This document shows, one piece after another, positions 1-11,073 of a DNA stretch of 64,000 nt. The notes beneath the pieces are model-generated. The model was given only the letters and a program-made list of their open reading frames with translations, made no database searches and was not told the origin of the DNA. Position numbers and translations under genes: made by a program. Location of the stretch: assembly GCA_029876055.1 (NCBI GenBank), contig CM056875.1, positions 5,295,001 to 5,359,000 of the forward strand, given 5' to 3'. This DNA comes from Madurella fahalii (taxonomy: Eukaryota > Ascomycota > Sordariomycetes > Sordariales). Within the stretch, counting starts at the first letter, position 1, and every line of letters begins with the position of its first letter.

Positions 1-919
1 ATGGCGCTAATGAATGTCCCTCTTCCCCGTTGATAGACTTGGGTCGCTTATAGATGTATAGATATCTTCCTCTCCGTACACTATACGCACACTGCATATG
101 TGTCCAAGAAAGAAAATCAACATCAGAAACGATATATACAAGGGCCTTGCAAAAAGGCAGTGATGGGCGCGGATTAGAAATAAGGCGGTGTGCCGATAGC
201 TGCGCTCTTTATCCGTATGGTATCGCTTCGTCCATAGTGCCGCTCATCTCCTACGTGTTTGCTGCATGCTGGGCTGCTACCGCATCGGCCACGAGTCCTT
301 CAGACTTGGGGCGATAACGTTGGATGTCACAGCAGCCCTGCAGCAGCCTTGGCCCAGCTTCAGCTGCAGTGCAGGGGTGTCCTGCTAGAGAAGTATGCAC
401 TGTACAGTATTGTACAACCACGGCTGCTGCACAACCCATCGAGCAGCTGCTGGGTCGGCGTGTTAAACCGTTAGGGAGTTAACACTGACAGTCGCAATTG
501 TATGCTCCTCGCCACAGCTTCGCGAAATCATAGTCCGTGTATTGTAGGGCAGCTTTTATCTCCAGCTCGTGTCCGGCATCCTGTAGCAGTCCAAACGGGG
601 CCAATTCCGTTTCCGCCATCCAACTGGCCGATTTCGTCAGCCCTGTAGCTGGGGTCTGGCCTCGAGCTAAGGGCCCATCCCATCCGTCCATGACTCCCCT
701 TCCATAATATTGGAGGTGGCTTGACACACACGCAAAACCGTCTCGCTGCATCTTGTCTCTCGCATGGTCAGCCCATCATACGTTTGCGCAGTTCAGGAAT
801 AGGAAGTTACTGGGCTTGGAAAGGTTTAGGGAATCGCTATCCTCTTTTAAGCGTCCTTCAGCGTACCAGACCAACGAACCCCCCGCATCACCTGGCCCAA
901 TTCTTGGGCAGCATCCACC
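1..919. other. Intergenic / upstream of DUG3
   Basis: I see no supported gene in this stretch. Short open frames occur on both strands but none has a recognisable domain or a convincing splice structure. It should hold the promoter and 5' leader of the DUG3 gene that begins at 920 and possibly the end of a gene lying outside the window. Confidence 0.4.
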
Positions 920-2665
920 ATGTGTCGGTTCCTGGTATGGCGGTCCGGCGCACCCATTCTCATTTTCTTGGAGCGTATCCGCTGACACTTACGCTTTGTT
1001 CCCAGGTCTACAAGGGGAGCGACGAGATCCTCCTCTCGAAGCTTGTCCTTGACCCGGCGCACTCGATCCTTAAGCAGTCGTTCGATTCACGCCTCCGATT
1101 AGTGAGTCTGACACTTCACGCGATACACATTTGAGAGGTTGTATCTCACAACGACCGTCTCCCAATTATAGGATACCCGCCGCGGACAGAACAATGCCGA
1201 CGGCTTCGGCATTGGCTTCTACACCGACCCGAAACTGGGCGCCGCGCCCTGTCTTTTCACCTCGACGACACCCGCCTGGAACTGTGTGAATTTGCAACGG
1301 CTAGCCTCCAAGACAGCCTCGCACCTGATCTTTGCCCATGTTCGCGCGACTACTGAAGGCTCGCTGAGCGAGGATAACTGCCACCCTTTCTGCCATGGCA
1401 GCTTGATGTGGATGCACAATGGCGGTCTCGGCGGGTGGAAGCAGATCAAGAGGAGGCTTGGTGAACGGCTAGCTGACAAGTGGTATCTGGGCGTGGTGGG
1501 AGGCACCGACAGCGAGTGGGCGTTCGCCTTGTTCCTCGACACGCTGGAACGGATGGGCCATGACCCCAGCTCCCAGCCGGAGAATGGCTTTGGCCCGACG
1601 GTGCTCCGGAAGGCGATGCTTAAGACGATTGCGCAGATCAACGAGCTCATCGATAACATCCCGGACAGTGTCATCCATGCCGAGAATGTCGATACGAGGA
1701 GTCTCTTGAACTTTGCCGTCTCAGACGGCCATAGCATCATCTGCACTCGATATGTGGGCAGCTCCTCAGACGAAGCCGCCAGCTTGTACTACTCCTCCGG
1801 CACTCTGTGGGAGACAAGGGCGCCGACACCTGACAGCCGCGACTACCAGATGGAGCGGAGTGACAAGGGAGCAGACGTGGTACTGGTGGCAAGCGAGCCC
1901 TTGACATTTGAGAGAGGTACGGCCATCCAACTCGAATTGAAAACCACAGCCACTAACCAGCCCCTAGAAAACTGGGTAAACGTGCCAACCAACTCCATCC
2001 TCACCATCCACAACCAAACCGTCATGGTCCACCCCATCATGGACCAGTACTACGACCGCAACCCGCAGCACCGCCGTTCAACCGCCTTTGTGCGCACCAA
2101 GGGCCTCTCGGCCAACGAAAAGGGGGCTTCTCGGTCAGGCACTCCCCTGGGTCTCGGTTCCTCCCCCCTCCCCTCCCTCCCGCAACTACTCGACCACCAC
2201 CATCATCTCCTCCACGAGCAATCCCAAAGGCGCTTCCTCGGCCCTATGATCCCACCTAGCATAGTCTCCAGCACCCGCACCCTAGACGGTTTCTCCTCCC
2301 CCTCAACATTGACTTTATCAACCGTCCCCCGCGCGCGGACTCCTCTCGCCCATGCGGAGCCCGCGCCTTCAGACTCGCCGGCGCTATCGGCACAGGGAGC
2401 GGGGACGTTGGCACCGCCGCCCCCAGACATCCGGGCGTTGACCGCGCCGGCACTCGTCCGCGCCGGCTCGTCGCAGTCTCAGACTGTGCCGGCGCAGGGC
2501 AACATCAAGAAGAAGCGGGCTTCGTTGAGCGCGGTCGAATCAACCAATACCGCGGTCGGACTGGCTTACTTTGATACGAGCCCTGTCACGCCTGAGCCGG
2601 TGAGGACAGAGTTCGGGAACCCGAACAAGATTGCGCAGTTGTTCCCCGAGTTGGCGTTGCAGTGA
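920..2665 (+). CDS. DUG3: Class II glutamine amidotransferase, Dug3 family
   Basis: In yeast, Dug3 works with Dug1 and Dug2 in the alternative cytosolic pathway of glutathione degradation. The model has four exons: 920-934, 1006-1101, 1172-1916 and 1968-2665, giving 517 aa. The start is fixed by MCRFL, which puts the catalytic Cys directly after Met as expected for an N-terminal-nucleophile amidotransferase. The next exon gives SFDSRLRL and the third gives NADGFGIGFY, AHVRATTEG and MWMHNGGLGGW, all typical of the family. Introns are 71, 70 and 51 bp with GT-AG ends. The third intron is a multiple of three and has no stop, so an automatic model could read through it; splicing joins FERE to NWVNVPTNS. 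The yeast protein is shorter (about 357 aa). The extra length is a Ser/Pro-rich C-terminal tail from about residue 380 that looks disordered. The gene is convergent with the ZRG17 gene. Confidence 0.9.
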
Positions 2666-3030
2666 TCCCTCGTCCTTTGGATTGCTAGGCTTAGAGGTTT
2701 TTTTCGGCGTACTGGTTGGCTTGGGTTGGGCATGGCATGGCGAGAGGCGCGTGGGGGTGTCCCGTCATTTTCATTTGTATGGATGCATGCATGTATGTCT
2801 GCTCTACGGGGATGTTCGTAAATAAATGGCTAGACTAGCCGTTTACATAGAGCATGGGATCTGCCCTAGTCTTAACCTAGGACCTATCTGAAGGGTCGGG
2901 ATCAAGTAACCCATATACAACACCATGACCGAGATCCAAAGCGCTTTGTACCCTTTCCCAAATCCAACAGGACTTACATACAGTATTATACAACACACAG
3001 GCCCGTTCCAGTAGCACAGATATATCCTTC
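2666..3030. other. Convergent intergenic spacer
   Basis: This spacer lies between the 3' ends of DUG3 and the zinc transporter gene. It contains AATAAA-like signals near 2819-2825 but no supported gene. Confidence 0.5.
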
Positions 3031-4779
3031 TCACCCATCTGTGCTAGTCTGCACTGTAACCTCCCATCGCAGATTCCCTCCCCTGCCGTACCCCTCCCCC
3101 AAACGGTTCTGCACAACCCTCGCGAGCCGGTTCCTCAGCTGGCTGAGTGCCCCGTCATCGAGGCCGCCCCGCACAAGACAGACCTTGAGATTCGCCATGG
3201 CCAGGCCGTAATGTACCTGCCAGAACTGCGCCTCCTCCACGCGCGCGACCTGCGGCTCGGATTCGATCTCGCGGAGCACCGACGAGACGGTGCTGTGGTC
3301 CGCCCGGCTAGTATTCGCGACAAAGTCCCCGCCCGTCTTCTTCTCCGGCGCGGGCATCATATTCCTGTTGGCGTTGGCGCTGCGGCCTCCTCCTCCACCA
3401 CCACTACTACCAGGTAGCCCGCTGTAGCTCATGAGCAGCATCAAGCCCTGCGCGACGGCCAGCCGCGTGCCGAGGATAAACATGCTCGCGGCGATGGCGG
3501 CGCAGATGAAGGCGTCGAGCCAGACGAAATGGGGGATGCTGACCAGGGGCAGGAGCAGCATCAAAAAGGAAAAACACAGCGTCAGGAAGTGGAACGGGTT
3601 GGCCAGGATGCCCGCGCCGGGCAGGATGCTGCTTAGATAGGGCAGCGGTACACGCATGACACGGCGGATGCGCCCGTGGTTGCGCAGGCCGTAGGCGCTC
3701 ACCAGCGTGCTCGCCGCAGCCGCGAGGCTCGCAAAGTCAACGGCGCCCGGGCTGATGTGCCGCGCGCTGTGAGCGTGGCCGCCGCCGCCTCCGCCACCGT
3801 GGGAGTGGGCTTCGCCGGCCGTTGTTGTTATTGTTGTTGTTGTTGTTGTTGTTGTTGTTAGTGGCGGATGGTGCGGGATGTGCTCGCCGACGGATTCGAG
3901 GAAGTGCTTCAGGTTGTGCGAGATGAGGTCAAAGCCGCCGAAGACGAGAAACACGGACATGGCGAACCCCGCGAGCACCTCGGCGCGCTGCAGACCAAAG
4001 GGGTGGCGGATGCTAGAGCGCCGCCAGACTTCAAAGTTGCCCAGCACGTCCACTGCCACGCACACGGCTGCCGAACCGACGTCGAAGAAGACGAGGTGTG
4101 AAAGGGCGGTCATGGCGAGCGAGCCCTCGGCGCTGAAGAAGACGTACATGGCCACCGCGGCGTGGCAGCAGCACCACCAAAGCCGGGCGCGCTGATCGTG
4201 CTGCATGCTGGCCCAGGCTTCTCTGAGAGTCGGGATGGGGAGGGATGCCGGCAGGACCGGGGGCGGCCGTGGCGGCGGTTCTTGGAAGAATTGGTGCTGC
4301 GCGCTAATGGAACTGTGCTTGTAGCGGTGCCCTCGCCGTTGGCCAATGTTCTGCAATAACGAGATAGTCAGTTGCTGGTTTTATTTGGCACTCTGACCGT
4401 ATCGCGCGAGTCAACGTACAGACTTGACCGGGCCCGTCGAGATGAACTGCGTCTGGAAGTTGAAAGGGTTCTTCGGGGCAGGCGAGCCCGAACCCGCATT
4501 GCCAACTCCATCGTCGTGCGCCATGTTGGAGTACTCGGGCGTCGGTGGACGCAGCGACGCTGCGCGGTGAGGGTGAAGGAAGGCAGCAGGGCTACTCCGC
4601 GAGGATTCGGCGAGGAAGCGCTCAGGATCTGGGGCCGTGGTGGATGCCGAGTCGCGGTCCCTGTCGAAATCGTCGCAGGTGAAATGGAAGGAGGGCTCAC
4701 CGTGGCCGTCTCCTGGAGCGACAAGAATCGGCGCTGGCGGTGGCCCTGGAGGTTCAATTGCGGGTAGGCCAGGAGCCAT
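3031..4779 (-). CDS. ZRG17: Cation diffusion facilitator, Zrg17-like zinc transporter
   Basis: Zrg17-type proteins pair with Msc2/Cis4-type CDF subunits to move zinc into the ER/Golgi. There are two exons on the minus strand, 4779-4420 and 4350-3031, with a 69-bp intron, giving 559 aa. The first in-frame ATG is at 4779; the frame stays open a little further upstream but is closed by a stop. The N-terminal ~170 residues are Pro-rich and probably cytosolic. Helices begin near residue 178, with HPFGLQRAEVLAGFAMSVFL and GGFDLISHNLKHFLE as strong family signatures. A loop near residues 280-318 holds a run of Thr, then HSHGGGGGGGHAHSARH, a typical His-rich zinc loop. The His/Asp pairs in the two metal-site helices read HLVFFD and HFVWLD, with four rather than three residues between H and D, so the canonical HxxxD site is not obvious. 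The C-terminal cytosolic domain ends with RWEVTVQTSTDG. Confidence 0.85.
3825..3860. repeat. TTG/AAC trinucleotide tract inside ZRG17
   Basis: An almost pure TTG repeat on the plus strand reads as ACA codons on the minus strand and encodes the poly-Thr run next to the His-rich loop of the transporter. Its length is likely to vary between strains. Confidence 0.8.
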
Positions 4780-5561
4780 CTGCCCTACGAACGACGGAGC
4801 CCTGGCAGTCGTGCTGTCCACCGCTTGCGCGAACCGTCCGAGTTAATCGATCAGCGGAGTCGACCGTGGATCTCGAAGATAACAGGGGTCGCTTTCCTCT
4901 TTTCGTTTAGCGTGGGATAATTGTACAGTACACAAGCATGGCACGGTGAAAATACAATTCCATGTGCAACATCCGCTATCTGCAATCCTGAGACATGGCA
5001 GCGCAAGTCTCAGTTTTGAGCCAGAGCGGTCTGGGAGCGGAGCAAAGAAATCGGGATATCGATGTTGATATTGATATCGATATCGGTATCTCGCTATTCC
5101 AGCACTTCACGTTGTTTCGAGCGAGGTCTGCACCCTGTTGGCCAGCAACGAATTTAACTTCCTCTGTATGCGGGACGCGGGGCCCAGGGGCCAAGGGCCC
5201 CTTGCCTGCCGGACGAGCGCGGGGGTGGCAGCCAAAAACGCAGGGGGTGGTGAGATCATTCTGCACGTCGTATCGGGCTTGATTAATTCCATTCGTATCC
5301 AGCAGGAACCCGTGGCTTATGCTAAACATTCCCGCAAACCACGCCAGATCCAATTCGAAAGGTCGGACAGCTGCAGAAGAAGGCAAGCTAGTGCATTGAG
5401 TATGGAGAGGGTTCAAATCGCCTGACCTGCCACATTTCAGGCTTCGGGATGCCATGCCACGAGCCAGTCTGCACATGCCGGACCGCGCGTGCATCAGCTA
5501 GTGGAAACCTTGCCCATCAGTCGGGTGCTTGATAGAGCAGCAGGCGCAAAAGCCGGCCACG
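4780..5561. other. Divergent promoter region
   Basis: This region lies between the divergent ZRG17 gene and the membrane-protein gene at 5562. A GATATC-rich stretch at about 5054-5090 is the only striking structure. GTTCAAATC near 5410 resembles a tRNA T-arm but has no matching tRNA body. Confidence 0.5.
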
Positions 5562-6944
5562 ATGGAGCAGCCTCCGTCGCCGTCAGGCGCAGGCGCAGGC
5601 GCAGATGTGTCGTCCGGCATCCCACACCTCCCAGCAACGGCCACACGCAAGCGGAGCTCCTCCGGCGCGAGTGGATTGCTGTCCAAACTCCCATTCATGC
5701 GCTCCACGGGAGAGCATCGCCCGCGATCGCGCCGCAACACACTCGAATCCGAGCCGACTGCATCAACACCAGTGCAGACATTCCCGCCCGTACCTTCGTT
5801 CACGACCATTCCGGCCGACGCACCCTCCCGCCGCCCAGCCGCACCAGCTGCTGCGCCGCCGCCACTGCCTCACTTGATCCAACTCCAGACATCCCAACAG
5901 CAGAAGACACGGCGACGTAGGGGATCGCTGCGAAAAGTCGCACTGCTTGGCCGCGGAGTACAACGAGAAAAGCGAGAAGCCCGGCCCTTGACCGTCGATA
6001 CAAAGGTCGACGCGAATGGGATCACCGGGTCGCCTGTCGAGATCAGGACCGGTGGAGCAGGAACCATTACAGCAAGCCCCATAGCCATTGACGGGCGTAC
6101 CAGAACCGTCCCCATTCTCAAAGACGGCTGCGGCGACTCGCCGTCATTCGGCCTCGGTATTTCAGACCTTACACCACGCCCCAGTATGGAGGGGTTTGCC
6201 GCCAGGTCCGGCACCCCCTCCTCGGATCCGGATGCGACACCCACCACCGCGATGATACCCACCGCCGCAAACTCCACAACCAGACCACGCGATGGCGTCT
6301 CCCAATCGAGTCCGAGCATAAGCTATAGCACCACCGACGACGAAGATGCATTGCACATGGCTCGATCTAACGGGTCTACCTCGGCCCCACGCGCCCCCAC
6401 CCCGTCCTTATCCCTCTCCTCCTCCTCCGCTACCAGCCTCCTCCGCCCGGAGCGTGCCTCCCTCTCCTCGGGATCCGAATCTTACTTCCTCACATTACCG
6501 CATTCCCACGGCCACTCTCGCCCTCTCGGTTCCGCGACCGGGGCCGGTGCCCTCTCTTCAATTCAGAGGAGGAGAAGCACAGTACAGCGCGCTAAGTCGC
6601 CCCTGGCTCTGACACCTTTGGCGGGGTTGTCGACCACCCCGCTGCCTCCGCCCGATGCCGATTGGGACTATTCCGAGACGGAGTGGTGGGGTTGGATTAT
6701 TCTCGTCGTGACATGGACCGTGTTCGTCATTGGCATGGGCTCGTGTCTGGGGGTATGGAGCTGGGCGTGGGATGTCGGCACGACGCCGTACGCACCGCCT
6801 GAGCTTGAGGATGACCCAACTCTGCCGATTGTGGGGTATTACCCTGCGCTGATGATCTTAACAGGCGTTATGGCGTGGGTGTGGGTTGTCGTTGCATGGG
6901 TAGGTATGAAGTATTTTAGGCATGCTCAGGTTAGTGGAGATTGA
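5562..6944 (+). CDS. Conserved fungal protein with disordered N-terminus and two C-terminal membrane helices
   Basis: I do not recognise a named family. It is a single exon of 460 aa, starting at the first ATG of the open frame (MEQPPSPSG). Residues 1 to about 360 are rich in Ser, Pro, Thr and Arg, with basic patches (TRRRRGSLRK), and look disordered and phosphorylatable. Near residue 370 an acidic/aromatic stretch (WDYSETEWW) leads into a helix (IILVVTWTVFVIGMGSCLGV). A short lumenal or extracytosolic segment ends in GYYP, and a second helix (MAWVWVVVAWVGMKYF) is followed by a short tail. The two-helix unit with a YYP motif before the second helix recalls the PIG-P/DPM2 arrangement, but this is only a weak resemblance. 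The product is probably an endomembrane or plasma-membrane protein with a long cytosolic N-terminus. Confidence 0.7.
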   Translation: MEQPPSPSGAGAGADVSSGIPHLPATATRKRSSSGASGLLSKLPFMRSTGEHRPRSRRNTLESEPTASTPVQTFPPVPSFTTIPADAPSRRPAAPAAAPPPLPHLIQLQTSQQQKTRRRRGSLRKVALLGRGVQREKREARPLTVDTKVDANGITGSPVEIRTGGAGTITASPIAIDGRTRTVPILKDGCGDSPSFGLGISDLTPRPSMEGFAARSGTPSSDPDATPTTAMIPTAANSTTRPRDGVSQSSPSISYSTTDDEDALHMARSNGSTSAPRAPTPSLSLSSSSATSLLRPERASLSSGSESYFLTLPHSHGHSRPLGSATGAGALSSIQRRRSTVQRAKSPLALTPLAGLSTTPLPPPDADWDYSETEWWGWIILVVTWTVFVIGMGSCLGVWSWAWDVGTTPYAPPELEDDPTLPIVGYYPALMILTGVMAWVWVVVAWVGMKYFRHAQVSGD

Positions 6945-9900
6945 GGTTAACCTGGGAACGATATTCTATTTATCCAAGTACTATCTATAATATTGCTGTT
7001 TTGCATCTTTCTGGAGCGGGGTGGGTTTCATTCTATCGCACTATCATGTATTCCTAGATATACCCCTCGCTTACAGCTCCTATCAACCATCCCATAGACG
7101 TAGATGTACAGCACATACTGTTGTCACTGAAGCGTCAGGCGCCATGGCCGCGCCAACATCTATGGGGCACCAATGTAAAAGGTGGAAATTTCCACAGTAC
7201 TTAAAGGGGAAATTGGCTGGTGCCTTCAGGTTGGCCTGGATACTTTACCTCAGTTGGGAGCTAGGGGATTTGTGTGTCAGCACATTGGTTCATTCCACTT
7301 CAACGACGCTAAAATGAAGTGTCTCGCCATTCAAGCCCCAGTAATCAATCGGCTCCTCGGCGGGATCCTGAACGGACCAGCCCAAGTCATCTAGGGAAGT
7401 CTTCAGAGGTACAAGTCCTGGTCGTCACCGTGATCCCTCCCATGTTCAGCATCGCATTGCTGCCATAGTATTGAATTCCACCTCCTCTCTCATAACCTTA
7501 GTAGCTACATAGATGCAGGGATTGGGTGTCTGGAGCGTCTGTGGTTGACATCGCCTTACTTTCTACACCAACTTTAGACCTAGATGCCGAAGCTAAGTCA
7601 GGCATCTAATGCCGAAGAATGCGTGTTTAGGAACCCGCGAGCATGTAGAGAAGAAAAGCGGCTCGAGCGATTCCACTGCAGTCTGACCCCAAGTATCTTA
7701 GCCAAGCGCACCTCGCCGTTGATTGGACTGCGATGCGCCGGGTCAGCCTCACACTCGTACATCAGCCCTGTCGCCTCGCCGCTCACTGGGACTTGGTGCC
7801 GTGCGGCCACCCGGCTCTTTTGGCATTGAACAATTCTCGGGCATGTCGTCATTTCGGGCTCGTGCTTTAGCGGTGTTGGTCCCGGTGGCAGAGCAAAAAA
7901 TCAATGCGAAGTTTGACGACGGCTGGATGTGCCTAGCCGGCCATGCAAACAGAACAATGGTGGCAAGGCGAGCAGTACACCGCGTACGGAAAGTTGACCT
8001 GCGATCAGATCTCGCCAATACTCGGCAAAACGTACTGCAGTTGCAGAGCGCCATGCTTCGAGGGACACGGGATCCATGTCTGAGCGCAAGCAGTCCTTGA
8101 TAAAAGTAAAAAACAAAGTCGTGACTAGAAACAAGAGAGTGGTAACATGGAATGCAAGACTCACATGCCCGGACTCGACGCGACATGGATGGAAAATGCG
8201 ATCCAAGCGCAACGGCAGCCGTGTTAGACAGTGGCACAGACAAGCAGTCGGTTGGCAACGCCGATGGTGTGATCGCGCCCTCACTGGCTGAAACAGACCG
8301 CCCATTGGGCCCGCCCCGTCGAATTAAGCGCTGCGGGGACCCTGATATGCTGTGGGCGTAGTCAGTGGCTAATGACGCCGTTTCCATCGTCCTTAAGGTA
8401 GGTCCCTGAGATTTAGCCAAGTTGCTACATATAGTTCTAGCGCGGCTGCCCAAAAAAAAAAAAAAAAAAAAAAAGGCAAGAAAACAGTTTAGCGCTTGCT
8501 TTTACGGCGGCTACGCGCTTGCTTCCTACCCAAATAACGTTAAATATACCGCCATAGCTCAGACCATCCTTGCATGGCGAAGTCAGGGTTTATGGCTGGA
8601 TGGTTCGCGATGTGGCGCGATGTTCCCGAACCGGATTCCGGGTCTGCCTAGTTACTTTTGTACGTCATATGCCGTTAACAGTTTGACTAAGCTCCCTGAA
8701 GTACTGCAAATTTTGCGAACGAGAGGTTCGGCTGGAGTAAGGTGGACTTCGTTTTCTAAGGCACTGCTGAAGGCCGAGTATGTATCCCATCCCCTCCCCT
8801 TCAGCTGCCTGGGCTGGAATCGCCCCGGTCGATTTCCAACAGGGTGTGGCCAGGCACCGGAACCACCTCCCAACGGTGCTGAACTGAGACAAAAGATCAT
8901 TTTACTGTGGGCTGGGAGAATTTTGACGAGGCCCTTACGTTTAGCCAAGCTTCCATCTGACGGAGCAGCTCCATAGATCACCTGCCACATCTCAGCCAAC
9001 ACGTCACTGGTACCGTACACGAATGTTACCGGGATAAAACCGCAAGCAAGCTGCACATCATGGACCGCCGAACCCTGGGAGCCTTTACAGTCGGACTAGG
9101 CTACGCCGGGATTCCAGCTGTGAGCTCTAATCTGCAAAGGGGACGTGGGCGCGGGGATGGCGGTTTGGGCCGAAGCATCTGTCAAAGTAGATCGGTGGGG
9201 GTAAAGCCTAGTTTTGACAACGGCAAGGGCGACAGGCTCGCCCCCCCCCGGCCCTCATTTATTCGCGGGGTTGGTGCGCATCATGCCCTGTCGCGTTGGC
9301 GAAAGAAGGGTGTATGCGTATGTGGAGACGTCTAGATGGAAAGATGGGCTTGGAATGACCGGACGGCGTGGGAAAGGGCCGTCAAAGTTATCAGCCGCTT
9401 ATCGGACAGGCGGTACATTTTATAAACGAAGTATCCTTCCAGTGCAGTGTCATGTTTTACAGTTACACGTTCAGTGTTGCACGGCACCGATGTCTCGTGG
9501 TCAGCGAAAAGCTGCCCCACTCGGAGTTGATGGGAAAAATGGGCAGGTGGCGGGCCAAGACACGAGAACCTCTCCGAACTGTTAAATTTGTCAGAGCACA
9601 AACACTCTCCGCCGCCGACGCACAGAATAGAATGCCTGTGCGCGGCGAGAGACCCGGGCTTGCAGCCGGCGCATGTCAGGAGAGATTGCACTACGAATAA
9701 TAACGTAGTTGCCGCGCCGTGGCCAGGTCAACAGGAGGACTGAGTGCCTTGTCTCGGTCCCTCAATCAGCTCAAACGGGCCTGCACGTGTAATTCGGACG
9801 CGACCCGGCGATCCTGGTCGATGAGAAGAACCCGCAACCGCAGGGGGCCAGGCAAAGAGAGAGCAAACATGAGATTCCTCCGATCGGGTGATTGGCCCCA

Positions 9901-11073
9901 GTCCCCCCATGGTCGCTTCGCTGGGCATTTATTTTTTTCACCTAGCGCACGAATACCCGGTTGTTGCTTCGCGCACCTGTCCATATGTGAGACGGGATTC
10001 ATCGCGTGCCTCCGAAGCGGACACCCCGCAGCTCTTGAATTTGCCTCTAGTTGTTAGCTTCTCCATGCGGAAACCAACGCCTGGACACCACTCAAACATC
10101 TCGGGCTCTGTTCTGCCCCCACGATACCCTACCGTAGATCCAGCTAAGGGACATGATATGCTGACACTTCTCTGTCTGTTCGCTGAACCAACGCCCGCAA
10201 AATAACAGTATCTAGGATTAATGATAAGTAATTCCAAGAGATCCAGCTCGGGAACCGAAGTTGGCTGCGGGCATGCCAAGAAATGAAATAGCCACCCGTG
10301 GGTTGTAGCCTCAGGCATCTTAGCGGTCCTGGTCCCGCTGCTGCGAGGCGCTGAAGATTGGGGAAGAGGACCAGACCGCAAAAAACCAGCTCCGCCTGCT
10401 CAGTCTGATCCCTATTCACCCAGCCTCTCGCCATCAAGGCACGGCGAGCATCGGTCTTCACACCTTCTCTCCGTTCTCCCAACAATCGTTTACCACGGCC
10501 GAGTTGTACATCCGCCTTTTATCCCTCTCCAGCATTCATCCTCGCCCCCCTACAGCACGGCAATCGATTTCGAGCGCTCCCATTCTCGAAGTCATTGGTC
10601 GCGGCTGAGGCATTTGGCGAGGACCAACTCGATTCGCCGCCCATCAATCGGCCTGACCTTCTCCAGGCCGCCATTGAAACGCCCAAAACGCGGCCCTCGG
10701 ATTCTTTCTATCGCCTTGCTTACCTTGAGCTTTCATTATCACTCTCAGTCTATCCGTTCTCCATCCGTCGTCGGCGTCAGTCTGCGTGCTCAAACGTTGG
10801 GGGCGTTGACGCTTAGCGAGTTTCGCCCTTTTCCCCGAGTCCGCTGAACAAGAGTCGGGTACGCTGCGCCTGCCCGACCCCATCCTCCTCCTCTTACGAA
10901 TGCATAAACTGTCAAAAGCTGTTTCATTCCCTAACGCATCTTTTTTTAATTACGCAGACACGGCCACATAACACCCGACTGCCGTACAAGTCGCGCGAAG
11001 CCACCGGTTCGCCTGCTCGCCGCCCGTCTCCCCTGTCTTGTGCCTACCTCGTGCTTCGTGGAGGCGAGCCAAG
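6945..11073. other. Long intergenic region, no supported gene
   Basis: About 4.1 kb without a convincing gene. Open frames up to 234 codons occur, but they overlap one another on both strands and show no domains or family motifs. The stretch from roughly 10500 to 11073 is likely the promoter and leader of the SamB gene. A 23-base A tract at 8452-8474 is the most obvious structure. Confidence 0.5.
8452..8474. repeat. A(23) homopolymer tract
   Basis: An uninterrupted run of A lies in otherwise GC-rich intergenic DNA. It could be a simple tract or the tail of an old retroposed sequence. I could not find flanking target duplications by eye. Confidence 0.9.

Noticed and set aside
5405..5425. GTTCAAATC resembling a tRNA T-arm
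   Set aside because: No acceptor stem, D-arm or anticodon arm can be placed around it.
7749..8453. 234-codon minus-strand open frame
   Set aside because: The composition is that of translated GC-rich intergenic DNA. Other frames over the same bases are equally open and no motif is recognisable.
8422..8976. Open frame starting with a poly-Lys run
   Set aside because: The Lys run is the A(23) tract, and the rest has no family feature.
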